Positions 32,725 through 41,641 are shown, counted from the first letter of the stretch. The stretch is 64,000 bases of DNA from Mucilaginibacter sp. (GCA_031292485.1 JARLHA010000078.1:23611-87610); one strand, 5' to 3'. Translations and numbers: made by a program. The notes: generated from the letters alone by a model not told the origin.

Positions 32725-34058
32725 AAAAGAATATAGGAAATTGGGGTAATTACCCGGTTATTGAAAGTAACGAAGAAAGCTTTGTTTTTAACGAACAGCT
32801 GGACGTTTTGATCAAGGAAGAACAACCTTTTATTCCAAGGGGAAACGGGCGCTGCTATGGCGATGCATCTTTAGCGGAGAGAACTATATCAATGCTTAAA
32901 TATGATAAGATCCTTTCCTTCGATACGCAACAGGGCGTTTTTGAATGCCAGAGCGGCATCACGCTTGACCAGGTGCTTACTGTTATCGTTCCGGCAGGGT
33001 GGTTTTTGCCGGTTACCCCGGGCACTAAATTTATAACCATAGGAGGGGCGCTGGGAAGTGATGTGCATGGAAAAAACCATCACATTGATGGTTCGATATC
33101 CAACCATGTAATTGATTTTGATCTCGTGCTTGCCTCAGGCGATACAGTAACATGCTCCCCCGGAAGCTACCCGGATCTTTTTGAGGCTACTTTCGGTGGC
33201 ATGGGCCTTACAGGGGTGATAACCCGGGTAAAATTTAAACTGAAGAAAATTGAAACTTCCCTGATCCGCCAAAAACAAATAAAAGCTGCAAACCTACAGG
33301 AATTGATAGGGCTTTTTGATCAGTATAAAGATTATACTTACTCGGTGGCCTGGATAGATTGCCTTAAAAAAGGCAAACACTTTGGCCGCAGTATTTTAAT
33401 GCTGGGTGAGCATGCCACACTGGCTGAAATTCCAGAAAATGACCGGAAAGATCCATTAAAGCTTCCAAAAAACAAGCAGATCGTTTTTCCGTTCAACCTG
33501 CCGTCCTGGTTTTTAAATTCCTTTACGGTTAAAGCCTTTAATTTATTATTTTACACCAAGAATTTTAAAAAAGAGATCAATAACGTCGTATCGTATGAGC
33601 CCTTTTTTTATCCGCTGGATGCTGTTTTGCATTGGAACCGTATGTATGGGAAAAGCGGCTTTGTGCAATACCAGTTTGTATTGCCTTTGAATGCCAGGGA
33701 TGGTTTGATAGAGATATTGCACCGGATTTCGGATGAGGGGCTTGGCTCGTTCCTGGCGGTATTAAAGGTTTTCGGGAAACAGGATAGCATGATATCATTT
33801 CCGAAGGAAGGTTATACGCTGGCATTGGATTTCCCGGTGCGCGAGGGTTTATTGAACTTTCTGGATGAGCTTGATAAATTGGTGTTAAAATATCACGGCC
33901 GTTTGTACATGTCAAAAGATGCACGGATGAAACCCGGGATGCTGGTTGCAGGTTACCCTGACTTAGAGAAATTTAAACAAATCATCAAAAAATATAATCC
34001 TGAGGGAAAGATCAGGTCGGTGCAGTCTGATCGTTTATTGTTAACTGCCGGCAACTAA
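32721..34058 (+). CDS. dprE1: DprE1-like FAD-dependent decaprenylphosphoryl-ribose 2'-oxidase
   Basis: 445 residues. The FAD-binding PCMH domain has IPRGNGRCYGDAS and VTPGTKFITIGGALGSDVHG, with the HGKNHH motif holding the FAD-contacting histidine. The C-terminal substrate domain has FPVREGLLNFLDELD and LYMSKDAR with the conserved lysine. It oxidises the ribose 2'-hydroxyl of the polyprenyl-phosphoryl ribose; DprE2 then reduces the keto intermediate to the arabinose form. The position equivalent to Mycobacterium tuberculosis Cys387 is Ala368. Confidence 0.9.
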   Translation: MKKNIGNWGNYPVIESNEESFVFNEQLDVLIKEEQPFIPRGNGRCYGDASLAERTISMLKYDKILSFDTQQGVFECQSGITLDQVLTVIVPAGWFLPVTPGTKFITIGGALGSDVHGKNHHIDGSISNHVIDFDLVLASGDTVTCSPGSYPDLFEATFGGMGLTGVITRVKFKLKKIETSLIRQKQIKAANLQELIGLFDQYKDYTYSVAWIDCLKKGKHFGRSILMLGEHATLAEIPENDRKDPLKLPKNKQIVFPFNLPSWFLNSFTVKAFNLLFYTKNFKKEINNVVSYEPFFYPLDAVLHWNRMYGKSGFVQYQFVLPLNARDGLIEILHRISDEGLGSFLAVLKVFGKQDSMISFPKEGYTLALDFPVREGLLNFLDELDKLVLKYHGRLYMSKDARMKPGMLVAGYPDLEKFKQIIKKYNPEGKIRSVQSDRLLLTAGN

Positions 34059-34067
34059 AAAATCTAC

Positions 34068-34799
34068 ATGGAAACTGTTCTCATACTGGGCGCTACATCT
34101 GATATCGGCATCGCGATAGCAAAAAAATTTGCTGCCGAAAAATATAATATACAACTGGCTGCCCGTAAGCCTGCACAACTCGAAGCCGTGCAATCAGACC
34201 TTAAGATAAGGTACAACGTAGAATGTACGTTACATGCTTTCGATGCGCTGCAATACCATACGCATTCCCTGTTCTTTGATAGCTTAATCCCGAAACCCGA
34301 TGTTACCATTTCCATATTCGGTATTATGGATGAAGAGGATGAAGCTTTTGAGAGCTGGAACCTTACCCAGCGAATGATCGACACCAATTATACAGGGGCG
34401 GTATCTGTACTGAATATCGCGGCTAAATTTTACATAAAACGCAAAAGCGGAACCATCATCGGTATCAGTTCAGTAGCGGGCGACCGCGGCAGGGCAAGTA
34501 AAATGATCTATGGCAGTTCGAAAGCGGCTTTTAACGCCTATTTATCTGCTTTACGTAATAAATGTTATGATGATAATGTGCATGTGATGACGGTTAAACC
34601 AGGTTTTGTTTATACGCGGATGACCGAAAATATGACTTTACCGAAACTGCTGACCTCAACACCTGACGAGGTGGCCGGGGCTGTTTTTAATAGTTTTGAG
34701 AAAAAGAGAAATGTAATTTATATCAAATGGTTCTGGCGGTATATTATGCTCATTATTAAAAATATCCCCGAATTTCAGTTTAAAAAAATGAAGCTGTGA
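34068..34799 (+). CDS. dprE2: DprE2-like short-chain dehydrogenase (decaprenylphosphoryl-2-keto-erythro-pentose reductase)
   Basis: 243 residues. The Rossmann motif VLILGATSDIGIAIAKKFA is followed by the catalytic serine region GISSVAGDRGRASK and MIYGSSKAAFNAYLSALR with the Tyr-Lys pair. The C-terminal hydrophobic segment (WFWRYIMLIIKNIPEF) resembles that of DprE2, which works at the membrane with DprE1. It begins 9 bp after dprE1 and overlaps the HAD gene start (GTGA). Confidence 0.9.
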   Translation: METVLILGATSDIGIAIAKKFAAEKYNIQLAARKPAQLEAVQSDLKIRYNVECTLHAFDALQYHTHSLFFDSLIPKPDVTISIFGIMDEEDEAFESWNLTQRMIDTNYTGAVSVLNIAAKFYIKRKSGTIIGISSVAGDRGRASKMIYGSSKAAFNAYLSALRNKCYDDNVHVMTVKPGFVYTRMTENMTLPKLLTSTPDEVAGAVFNSFEKKRNVIYIKWFWRYIMLIIKNIPEFQFKKMKL

Positions 34800-35389
34800 A
34801 GAAGATTGCATTTTTTGATTTTGATGGTACCATCACCACCAGGGATACCCTTTTTGAAGTGATAAAACATCATAAAGGCAAAATGAAATTTTATACGGGG
34901 CTTTTGCTTAATGCGCCCTATTTAATAGGATTTAAAATAAAACTAATAACCAACCAATATGCTAAAGAAAAAATTCTTGAATATTTTTTTAAAGGGATGG
35001 AGTTTTCTAAATTTCAGAAAATCTGCGATGATTTTGCTACCTGTGCCTTGCCGTCAGTTGTCCGCCCGGGAGCAGCTGCTGAGATCCAAAAATTAAAGTC
35101 TTCTGGTTTTGAGGTAGTGATCGTTTCTGCCTCGGCAGAGAACTGGATAAAGGCCTGGGCTGATGAAATCGGGGTTCAATTAATCGGTAGTCAGCTCGAA
35201 ATTGTCGACGACAGGGTCACCGGAAAATTAAAGGGTAATAATTGTAATGGCGGAGAAAAAGTTAACAGGATCAGGTTAGCATACGATGTTTCCCAATACG
35301 ATGAGATTTATGCCTTTGGGGATACCAAAGGCGATAAACCAATGCTGGCGCTGGCTGGCAAATCATTCTACAAACCGTTCAGGGGATGA
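34796..35389 (+). CDS. HAD-IB family phosphatase, probable polyprenylphosphoryl-5-phosphoribose phosphatase
   Basis: 197 residues, GTG start overlapping the dprE2 stop. Motif I FFDFDGTITTRDT, motif II VVIVSASAENW and motif IV AFGDTKGDKPML mark a SerB-like HAD-IB enzyme. In the polyprenyl-arabinose pathway a phosphatase removes the 5-phosphate before epimerisation; position in the four-gene operon suggests it does this step. The mycobacterial phosphatase Rv3807c is of another (PAP2) type, so this would be a non-homologous replacement. Confidence 0.8.
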   Translation: MKKIAFFDFDGTITTRDTLFEVIKHHKGKMKFYTGLLLNAPYLIGFKIKLITNQYAKEKILEYFFKGMEFSKFQKICDDFATCALPSVVRPGAAAEIQKLKSSGFEVVIVSASAENWIKAWADEIGVQLIGSQLEIVDDRVTGKLKGNNCNGGEKVNRIRLAYDVSQYDEIYAFGDTKGDKPMLALAGKSFYKPFRG

Positions 35390-35412
35390 AAATATTTCTG
35401 AGGCTGGATGGG

Positions 35413-35440
35413 GTAGAGACGCAATGCATTGCGTCACTAC
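35413..35440. repeat. GTAGAGACGC palindrome at a convergent junction
   Basis: GTAGAGACGCAATG-CATTGCGTCACTAC, a near-perfect dyad between the HAD gene (+) and the GT-C gene (-). A likely bidirectional terminator, same family as at 31167 and 49368. Confidence 0.75.
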
Positions 35441-35463
35441 CACGGTGCCGATTTTAACATTTC

Positions 35464-37089
35464 TTATTTTGTCGTAAATGATAAAATAGCATAAGAACTA
35501 TTCTTATAGATCACTTTGCTGGTAGCAAAAACGGGCTGCTTGTACCGCACAAAATCACTATCAGCCAATAATATATTGTTTACTTTATATTTCGTAAATA
35601 ACTTAGGGTCCGTGGCGGGTTTTGCTGATGTTAAACGGACAAGCATAATATCCCGGTCATTCTCCCGCTCTTCGTAACTTACATAAGGGTTTGAAAAATA
35701 GGTTTCTATAGAAACCATTTTTATCCCCGTAGGCATTACCGGGAAAAGCGAAAGGCCGTGCGGGCAAAGCATCACATTATCCAGCGGGATGTTTTTCGAA
35801 ATAAAATTATACACGCCGATTTTGTCTGATTGTTTTGCTTTCTCAACTGCCTGCGCCCTCAGTTCCGTAAAATCATACCTCGCGGAATAAACCGGATAAT
35901 ACACCAAAGCGTAAAGTAATACGCAAACTATGACCAGGGTATTCGATAACTTCAGCTTTGGATTCCCCTCTTTTAATCCCTTTATCCGCCCAACGAACCA
36001 GGTTAACAGGAAGATAAACCCAAACCCAAAAAAGATGGATTGCAGTGCCTTCAGGTAAAAGAAATAGTGGAACGCCGGGATGGTATCGGGCAATGTAATA
36101 TGCAGCATGTGATCAAGCGTGGGTACGGCTGATTCGTAAATATACATCCCTAAGCAGATAAAAAACCAGTGCCAAACGATTTTCCGGAGTATGGGTTGGT
36201 CAAATTTCCTATAAAACCAGATTATCCCGATAACCGAAATAATAAGGGAAAAGGTAATATTCTGCTTGAGCAAGTCTAAAGTATACCTGCGGGCAAAAAT
36301 TCCCGGGGCGCATTCCAAAATCTCGTGGTTAATGAAGTGAAAATGGTATTTGCCGTATACATAATAGAGGAACGGAAATGCAAAAATGATAAATGGTATA
36401 ACCGCGAATAATCCCTGCAAAAAATATTTCCCGATAGCGGGATAATCTTTCGACCAAAATGATTCGACAACCTTCCTGCCTTGTATGCAGATCATAATCA
36501 GGATAATAATGAAAACAGGGGCGGAGTGCCCCAAAAATGTAATGCCCAGCGATGCCCCGAATATGATAAACCAAAAAAGTTGTTGCGTTGTAAATGCCCT
36601 ATAAACAAAATAGAGCGTGATATAAAACGTGAATTGTGAAAACGTATCAGAAAGAAGCCAGGGCGAATAGGTGGCGCCTCCCCAGCAGGGTAAATTTCCG
36701 TTCACCAAAAAGAAAAAGCAAAGCAGTGCAGGCAGGGCAACTTTATAATCGAAGAGTTTAACCACCATAAAAAAAAACGCAACAGGGCTTATGATGTTTA
36801 TAAACGCCCCTGCGCGCGCCACAACAATATTTATAGGTAATCCCGTAAGTTTTACCACCAGGGTTTCGAGCAGGAAAAGCATAGGGTTGTACCACATGTA
36901 CTGGCCGGTCATGTTAGGGTCCTGGCCGTAGTGGCCGTCAAGGGTAGTCCGGATGTAAGCAATATCGCGGTCGAAATCGGGTTCATTGGCCCAATGCAAA
37001 TCGTGTATAGCTTTGTAGCACTGGATAAAGGCGGCAATTAACATCAAGACGAAGGCAAACAGGTATTTGTTTTTATCTTTCGGCTTCAT
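35464..37089 (-). CDS. Multipass membrane glycosyltransferase-like protein (GT-C type)
   Basis: 541 residues with about eleven to thirteen membrane segments. The first periplasmic loop has WANEPDFDRDIAYIRTTLDG, a paired-acid motif where GT-C enzymes place catalytic acids, followed by YMWYNPMLFLLE. The C-terminal 120 residues are soluble and probably periplasmic (KYKVNNILLADSDFVRYKQP). It converges on the arabinose-donor operon. A lipid-phosphate sugar donor such as polyprenylphosphoryl arabinose is inferred from this neighbourhood; alternatives are other PMT/ArnT-like transferases. Confidence 0.65.
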   Translation of the reverse strand: MKPKDKNKYLFAFVLMLIAAFIQCYKAIHDLHWANEPDFDRDIAYIRTTLDGHYGQDPNMTGQYMWYNPMLFLLETLVVKLTGLPINIVVARAGAFINIISPVAFFFMVVKLFDYKVALPALLCFFFLVNGNLPCWGGATYSPWLLSDTFSQFTFYITLYFVYRAFTTQQLFWFIIFGASLGITFLGHSAPVFIIILIMICIQGRKVVESFWSKDYPAIGKYFLQGLFAVIPFIIFAFPFLYYVYGKYHFHFINHEILECAPGIFARRYTLDLLKQNITFSLIISVIGIIWFYRKFDQPILRKIVWHWFFICLGMYIYESAVPTLDHMLHITLPDTIPAFHYFFYLKALQSIFFGFGFIFLLTWFVGRIKGLKEGNPKLKLSNTLVIVCVLLYALVYYPVYSARYDFTELRAQAVEKAKQSDKIGVYNFISKNIPLDNVMLCPHGLSLFPVMPTGIKMVSIETYFSNPYVSYEERENDRDIMLVRLTSAKPATDPKLFTKYKVNNILLADSDFVRYKQPVFATSKVIYKNSSYAILSFTTK

Positions 37090-37232
37090 GCATAAGGGGT
37101 ATTAATTGTGATCAATAGTGGTTGTTTAATATGTAAAAATATGTAATTTAAAACAGATACCATTGGGTTCAATGTAATTTTATCGATATCCCTCACGAGC
37201 GTTTTTGCAAATGAAATTTAAAACCAACTGGT

Positions 37233-37811
37233 TTAAAGTATTAATTTATTTATTTTCATATATTGTAAAAGCATAATTGTTTTTCCATCTCTGATCTCCC
37301 CCGTGCCAATCATATCATAAGCCGTATTAAAGGGCAATTCAAGCACCTCAATATTTTCGTCCTCGTCATGTGCGCCGCCGCCCTCGCTTACTTTCATGTC
37401 ACTATCATATTCAGCAATAAAAAAATACAGGATCTCGGTAACTGACCCCGGCGACATATAGGCTTCAAATACTTTTTTTACGTCAGTTATTTGATAGCCT
37501 GTTTCTTCTTCAGTTTCCCGCCGGATGCAATCTTCAGGATTGTCTCTATCCAGCAAGCCAGCGCAACATTCAACCAGCATACCGCTTTCATTGCCGTTGA
37601 TGTAGGTTGGCAGCCTGAATTGGCGGGTAAGGATAACCGATTGATGCTCTTTGTTATACAACAGGATGGTGGCGCCGTTACCCCGGTTATATGCCTCGCG
37701 GGTTTGTAACCGGGTGGTGCCATCTTTTAAAGTAGCCTCAAACTTTATTTTTTTTAAAGTGTACCAGTTATCCGAAAGAATCTCGGTGTTTAATATTTTA
37801 ATTTTATTCAT
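37233..37811 (-). CDS. nudK: NudK-like GDP-mannose pyrophosphatase
   Basis: 192 residues. The Nudix region CAGLLDRDNPEDCIRRETEE closely follows the NudK variant box, and VILTRQFRLPTYINGNESGM and FEAYMSPGSVTEILYFFIAE match the family. It hydrolyses GDP-mannose and related sugar nucleotides to sugar phosphate and GMP. Divergent to a DeoR regulator with a palindrome between the starts, so regulation by that protein is possible. Confidence 0.9.
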   Translation of the reverse strand: MNKIKILNTEILSDNWYTLKKIKFEATLKDGTTRLQTREAYNRGNGATILLYNKEHQSVILTRQFRLPTYINGNESGMLVECCAGLLDRDNPEDCIRRETEEETGYQITDVKKVFEAYMSPGSVTEILYFFIAEYDSDMKVSEGGGAHDEDENIEVLELPFNTAYDMIGTGEIRDGKTIMLLQYMKINKLIL

Positions 37812-37849
37812 TTGATATGATCAAATTTGATTGTTATTGATTATTTTTG
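37811..37849 (+). promoter_or_regulatory. Palindrome and promoter between nudK and the DeoR gene
   Basis: TTTGAT-ATG-ATCAAA (37811-37825) is a perfect dyad touching the nudK start codon, and TATTTTTG at 37842-37849 fits the Bacteroidota -7 box TAnnTTTG for the DeoR gene starting at 37870. The dyad is a candidate operator for autoregulation. Confidence 0.5.
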
Positions 37850-37869
37850 AACAAATTAAAAAGAATAAA

Positions 37870-38622
37870 ATGAACTTTCCAAAAAGAAAGCAGAAAATAC
37901 TGAATAAGCTGGACGAATATGGCGAGGTTGATGTAAAGCAACTGGCGGATGAACTGCAAATATCTGAGATCACCGCCCGCCGGGATTTGAACCAATTGGC
38001 AGCAGATGGCTTACTCTATCGCACCCATGGCGGCGCCGCAAAGGTAAACCCTTTTGAAAAACCGCACGATTTTGCAAATAAAACCGCGCAAAATGCCGCC
38101 GTGAAAGATGAAATATGCCGTGTTGCCGCCAGGCAGATAAATGATGGCGACGTTATTTTTATGGACTGCGGCAGCACCGTTTTCAGGTTGTGCCAGTTCA
38201 TCAAAAATAAAAAGATCAAAGTGATTACCAATTCGCTGCCGGTGATTTACGAATTGCAAAATTGTGCCGTCTCCTTAAACGTCATCGGCGGCGAATTTGA
38301 TAAAGAACGGCAGGCAGTGCATGGCCGCATGGCTATAGAGCATATTGCAAAATACCGGGCTTCAAAAGCCTTTTTAGGGGTCGACGGGGTATCTGAAAAC
38401 GGCCTTTTTGCCCACAGCGAGAAGGAAGCCAGCATAACAACAGCGTTTGCCACCAACAGCGCTTATACGTATTTGTTGTGCGATGCCAGTAAAATAGGTA
38501 AGGAACCGTATTTACGATTTGGGGATTTGAGCCTGGTAAATGCCATCATTACAGATGCTGATAAAGGCAAACTTATGGGGATTGAGGAACGGGGAGTAGT
38601 TATCCTGAACGCAAAAAAGTGA
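37870..38622 (+). CDS. DeoR-family transcriptional regulator
   Basis: 250 residues from ATG 37870; an upstream frame start at 37831 lies before the promoter box and is unlikely. The N-terminal DeoR helix-turn-helix is VDVKQLADELQISEITARRD followed by the wing GLLYRTHGGA. The DeoRC sensor domain has VIFMDCGSTVFRL, KVITNSLPV and FLGVDGVSENG. Effectors are usually phosphorylated sugars; the target genes are not evident except the divergent nudK. Confidence 0.92.
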   Translation: MNFPKRKQKILNKLDEYGEVDVKQLADELQISEITARRDLNQLAADGLLYRTHGGAAKVNPFEKPHDFANKTAQNAAVKDEICRVAARQINDGDVIFMDCGSTVFRLCQFIKNKKIKVITNSLPVIYELQNCAVSLNVIGGEFDKERQAVHGRMAIEHIAKYRASKAFLGVDGVSENGLFAHSEKEASITTAFATNSAYTYLLCDASKIGKEPYLRFGDLSLVNAIITDADKGKLMGIEERGVVILNAKK

Positions 38623-38683
38623 ATTTTGGCGACGTTTGTGTTAATTTTCTTCAGGCCCTCGTACGCCTCACCTAAACGGCGCA

Positions 38684-38767
38684 GCCCTCACCCATCCTCT
38701 CCAAAGGAGAGGACTTCTGCTTCGCTTTTTTTTTAGCCCTCTCCAAAGGAGAGGGTTGGGTGAGGCC
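38684..38767. repeat. Large palindromic repeat (CTCACCC...CTCTCC / GGAGAGG...GGGTGAG)
   Basis: GCCCTCACCCATCCTCTCC at 38684-38702 is inverted at about 38749-38767, and each arm holds its own CTCTCC-AAA-GGAGAG dyad. It fills the convergent gap between the DeoR gene and rsmD and can act as a terminator. Part of a dispersed repeat family in this genome. Confidence 0.75.
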
Positions 38768-38768
38768 A

Positions 38769-39305
38769 CTAAATGGTCCTGAAAAACGAAAACGACGAAT
38801 GCCCGTACCTTCTCTGTTCAACAAACGCGGGGTGATTGCTTAAATTTTGCATGGATTGGTGTTCAACAATCAGCAAGCCATCGGGCAACAGCATATTCTT
38901 TTCAAAAATTATCTTTGGTATTTCTGGAATCCGGTTCAGATCGTAGGGAGGATCGGCAAATATCAGATCAAATTGTTCAGTTTCCAGCTGAAGATATTTA
39001 AAAACATCATCTTTATAAGCCTTAATGTTAGCTAAACCATGCTGCCGCGCGGTATCTTTCAGGTAGTGCACGCATTGGATACTTCGGTCAACCGAGGTTA
39101 CCTGCAATGCGCCGCGGGAGGCAAATTCCATCGAAATATTGCCGGTGCCGCTGAACAGGTCAAGCACACGGATGCCTTCAAACTCAATCTGGTTTTGCAA
39201 AATATTAAACAGGGCTTCCTTTGCCAGGTCAGTAGTGGGGCGTACAGGCAGGTTTTTTGGTGGATTAAGCCTTAATCCTTTTAAAGAGCCTCCGATGATC
39301 CGCAT
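38769..39305 (-). CDS. rsmD: 16S rRNA (guanine966-N2)-methyltransferase RsmD
   Basis: 178 residues. MRIIGGSLKGLRLNPP, the SAM-binding VLDLFSGTGNISMEFASRGA and the catalytic FADPPYDL are diagnostic of RsmD. It methylates G966 of 16S rRNA in the assembled 30S subunit. Its start overlaps the DUF3822 gene by 25 bp, so the two are co-translated. Confidence 0.95.
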   Translation of the reverse strand: MRIIGGSLKGLRLNPPKNLPVRPTTDLAKEALFNILQNQIEFEGIRVLDLFSGTGNISMEFASRGALQVTSVDRSIQCVHYLKDTARQHGLANIKAYKDDVFKYLQLETEQFDLIFADPPYDLNRIPEIPKIIFEKNMLLPDGLLIVEHQSMQNLSNHPAFVEQRRYGHSSFSFFRTI

Positions 39306-40093
39306 AACGATAAAGCGGCAAGTGCCAGTAGTTTATGTGAAGGAATTTGCCCGGGCAGCTCCAAAACCTTTAACCCGTTGATCTCGATCTTTGGAAAGAA
39401 TTCAGCGAGCCGTTTCAGGCTTTTGTCATCAAGACTGATATCGCCGCTTAAAACCAGCGTTACTGTCTGCGGCTTTAAACGAAGTTCTTCAACAACCAAT
39501 GAAGTGAAATAAACCAGGTCATCTTCATGGGCGGATTCGAAAATATTATAAAAACGAAGGCTCCTTCCCGAAAAATTCAGTAGCTGAACCTGGCTCTTAC
39601 CTACTTCGATATAGAGATTATCACTTGGTGGATTGGTGTTTATGATCGCCTGGATCCAGCCTTGCGCGGTATAAACGGTATTTTGAAAGCCAAATTTTTC
39701 AACCGCAGCGGCAATATATCCGGGGGTTTTGTAAATGATATTGTTCTCCGCATCAAGTGCCTGTGCGAAAACCTTTTCGTTTTCCTTTACATCGAGGAAA
39801 CGGGCGTAGTCAGGTACAAGAGAATCGCTGAACAGTTTTTTGGGGACTAACGTTAAGCTTGTGGCAGGTAAGCCGATGATCACCTTTTTATAGGTGGCTG
39901 ATAACAGCTCGCTTAATTGTTTGGGGTGGGCAAGTTCATCCAGGTCGCAGTTCTGGGCAGATACCAGCAACCTGTTTTGGTAAACAACTGCATAGCTGAA
40001 CGAGGTTGGTTCAACCAGCAAAAGTAAAGTATAACTGTAAGCCTGGTACAGGTTAAAGCTATTATCTGTGTAATTGTTGTTGTTGTCGTCCAT
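39281..40093 (-). CDS. DUF3822-family protein
   Basis: 270 residues from ATG 40093 (an in-frame TTG at 40105 is less likely). The sequence (LLLVEPTSFSYAVVYQNRLL; LYIEVGKSQVQLLNFSGRSL; VTLVLSGDISLDDKSLKRLA) matches the Bacteroidota DUF3822 family, which has an actin-like ATPase type layout. Its partnership with rsmD, here overlapping by 25 bp, is typical. Function unknown. Confidence 0.85.
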   Translation of the reverse strand: MDDNNNNYTDNSFNLYQAYSYTLLLLVEPTSFSYAVVYQNRLLVSAQNCDLDELAHPKQLSELLSATYKKVIIGLPATSLTLVPKKLFSDSLVPDYARFLDVKENEKVFAQALDAENNIIYKTPGYIAAAVEKFGFQNTVYTAQGWIQAIINTNPPSDNLYIEVGKSQVQLLNFSGRSLRFYNIFESAHEDDLVYFTSLVVEELRLKPQTVTLVLSGDISLDDKSLKRLAEFFPKIEINGLKVLELPGQIPSHKLLALAALSLCGSSEAL

Positions 40094-40255
40094 GCAGATA
40101 CGCAAAAGTAACTAAATTTTGTTATTTGCTATCTGTAATATGATTGAATATTAAAAAGTGTTATTGATTAAGTCCGGAAGTCGGGAAAGTCCGGAGGGTC
40201 GAATGAAGCTGCAACTGACGTTTCGGCAAAAAAATTCCGTGTAGTTGATGTTTTA

Positions 40256-40375
40256 AACGCAGAGGGCGCTAAGAAAGCACGGAGAGCGCGGAGAAATCAG
40301 GACGAAAACCAGCGCACTTTGCCTTATTTCACTCGGTGCGCTCTGTGTCTTCTCTGCATCTCTGCGTTAAAATAT
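40256..40375. repeat. AACGCAGAG-type dispersed repeat, inverted pair
   Basis: AACGCAGAGGGCGC...GCACGGAGAGCGCGGAG at 40256-40295 is inverted as GCGCTCTGTG...CTCTGCATCTCTGCGTT at about 40336-40372. It lies in the 315-bp gap between the acyltransferase and DUF3822 genes, which otherwise shows nothing coding. A related copy is at 63756-63860. Confidence 0.65.
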
Positions 40376-40408
40376 GAAAATGAAAGTAATATAGAAGGTT
40401 AAACAGAC

Positions 40409-41641
40409 TCAGGCACTTTCAGCTGGCATCAATGAAGTTTGCGGTGCAGGACGAGATGCTTCGTTGGCCAAAAGAGGTGTTTTAACTTGTTTCCCCTTCT
40501 TAAAATACCGCATTATAACCGGCTGGAACCAGTTTTCGAGCCCGTAAGCAATTATAGCTATGATGGGTAAACTAACAATGGCGTACAGCAGCACGTTGTG
40601 AATGTATTTCGAAAATACAAAGAGCACTGTATAGTGGCTGATGTATAAAGGGTAGGAATATTTGCCAGTCATAGAGCCCGCTTTATCAATAAACTTCAGC
40701 ACGTAACCTTTCAACCGTAATTTTTCTACCACAAAACCAAGCGCCATATAAACATAGGGGAAAGTACTATAAACAATAGTATTTGTTAATGGCATGTACC
40801 TGATAGTAAGCGCTGCAATAACAAACAGCGTATGCGGAATGATAAGGTAGATCATTTTGATCTTTTTACCTGCCGGGGGCAATTGTAAACAAAATCTAAA
40901 AAAAGGAATGGCAAAAATGGAAAAGATAAAATACTTCAGCGGGTCATAAAAATTGGCAGAAAATTGCATCCTCGAGATCAGCGGCAGTATGCCCAATCCG
41001 AACAGTACGGTATATTTTTCAACATAAAAATGATTGCGGTATTCATAAATATAATAACCCACCAGCCATACCGATGAAAATGCGAACACCGCTATAATAT
41101 GGGTAAGCGCGTTCCTGTCAGTCTTTAAAAAGAAAGCAGGGATGGCGATAAGGGCAATAATGAACCAATAAAATAAGGCCTTTTTTTGATTGCGGCCGAT
41201 AGTAAATGAAAACAAAACATAAAAAGCCACTTCAAAAGCAAGCGACCATACCGGGAGGTTACTTTCGATACTTGGAACAATGTATCCCATATAATCCTTC
41301 ATGGTGCTTACGATCAGGAAGTTGCCAAGGATGACTTTAAACGAGGGAAAGGCGGCTCCTGTTATATAAAGTGCCAATAAGCCCAGCAGCATCCCCATAA
41401 CAAATTGCGGATAAATGCGGATAAACCTGTTTTTGACGAATTCCTTTCTTGTTTTTGGTTTTTTGCTTTCTGAGAGATTAATCACCAGTCCAGACAACAT
41501 GAAAAACATAATTAAAGCATCTGTGCCCCAATAAGCGGTAAGATGCGTAGGATGCCCGGTAGGCGCCAGGAAAGCCATATGCCAGCCAACAATAAACAAG
41601 CAGGACATTCCTCTCAGGAATTCGAGATAGGTTATTTTCAT
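40409..41641 (-). CDS. Acyltransferase-3 family membrane protein (OafA/YrhL-like)
   Basis: 410 residues with about ten membrane segments. ITYLEFLRGMSCLFIVGWHM contains the R/H motif of acyltransferase 3 proteins, and NRFIRIYPQFVMGMLLGLLA the second conserved motif. These enzymes O-acylate cell-surface sugars at the inner membrane. Substrate unknown; 3 kb from the arabinose-donor genes. Confidence 0.9.
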   Translation of the reverse strand: MKITYLEFLRGMSCLFIVGWHMAFLAPTGHPTHLTAYWGTDALIMFFMLSGLVINLSESKKPKTRKEFVKNRFIRIYPQFVMGMLLGLLALYITGAAFPSFKVILGNFLIVSTMKDYMGYIVPSIESNLPVWSLAFEVAFYVLFSFTIGRNQKKALFYWFIIALIAIPAFFLKTDRNALTHIIAVFAFSSVWLVGYYIYEYRNHFYVEKYTVLFGLGILPLISRMQFSANFYDPLKYFIFSIFAIPFFRFCLQLPPAGKKIKMIYLIIPHTLFVIAALTIRYMPLTNTIVYSTFPYVYMALGFVVEKLRLKGYVLKFIDKAGSMTGKYSYPLYISHYTVLFVFSKYIHNVLLYAIVSLPIIAIIAYGLENWFQPVIMRYFKKGKQVKTPLLANEASRPAPQTSLMPAESA

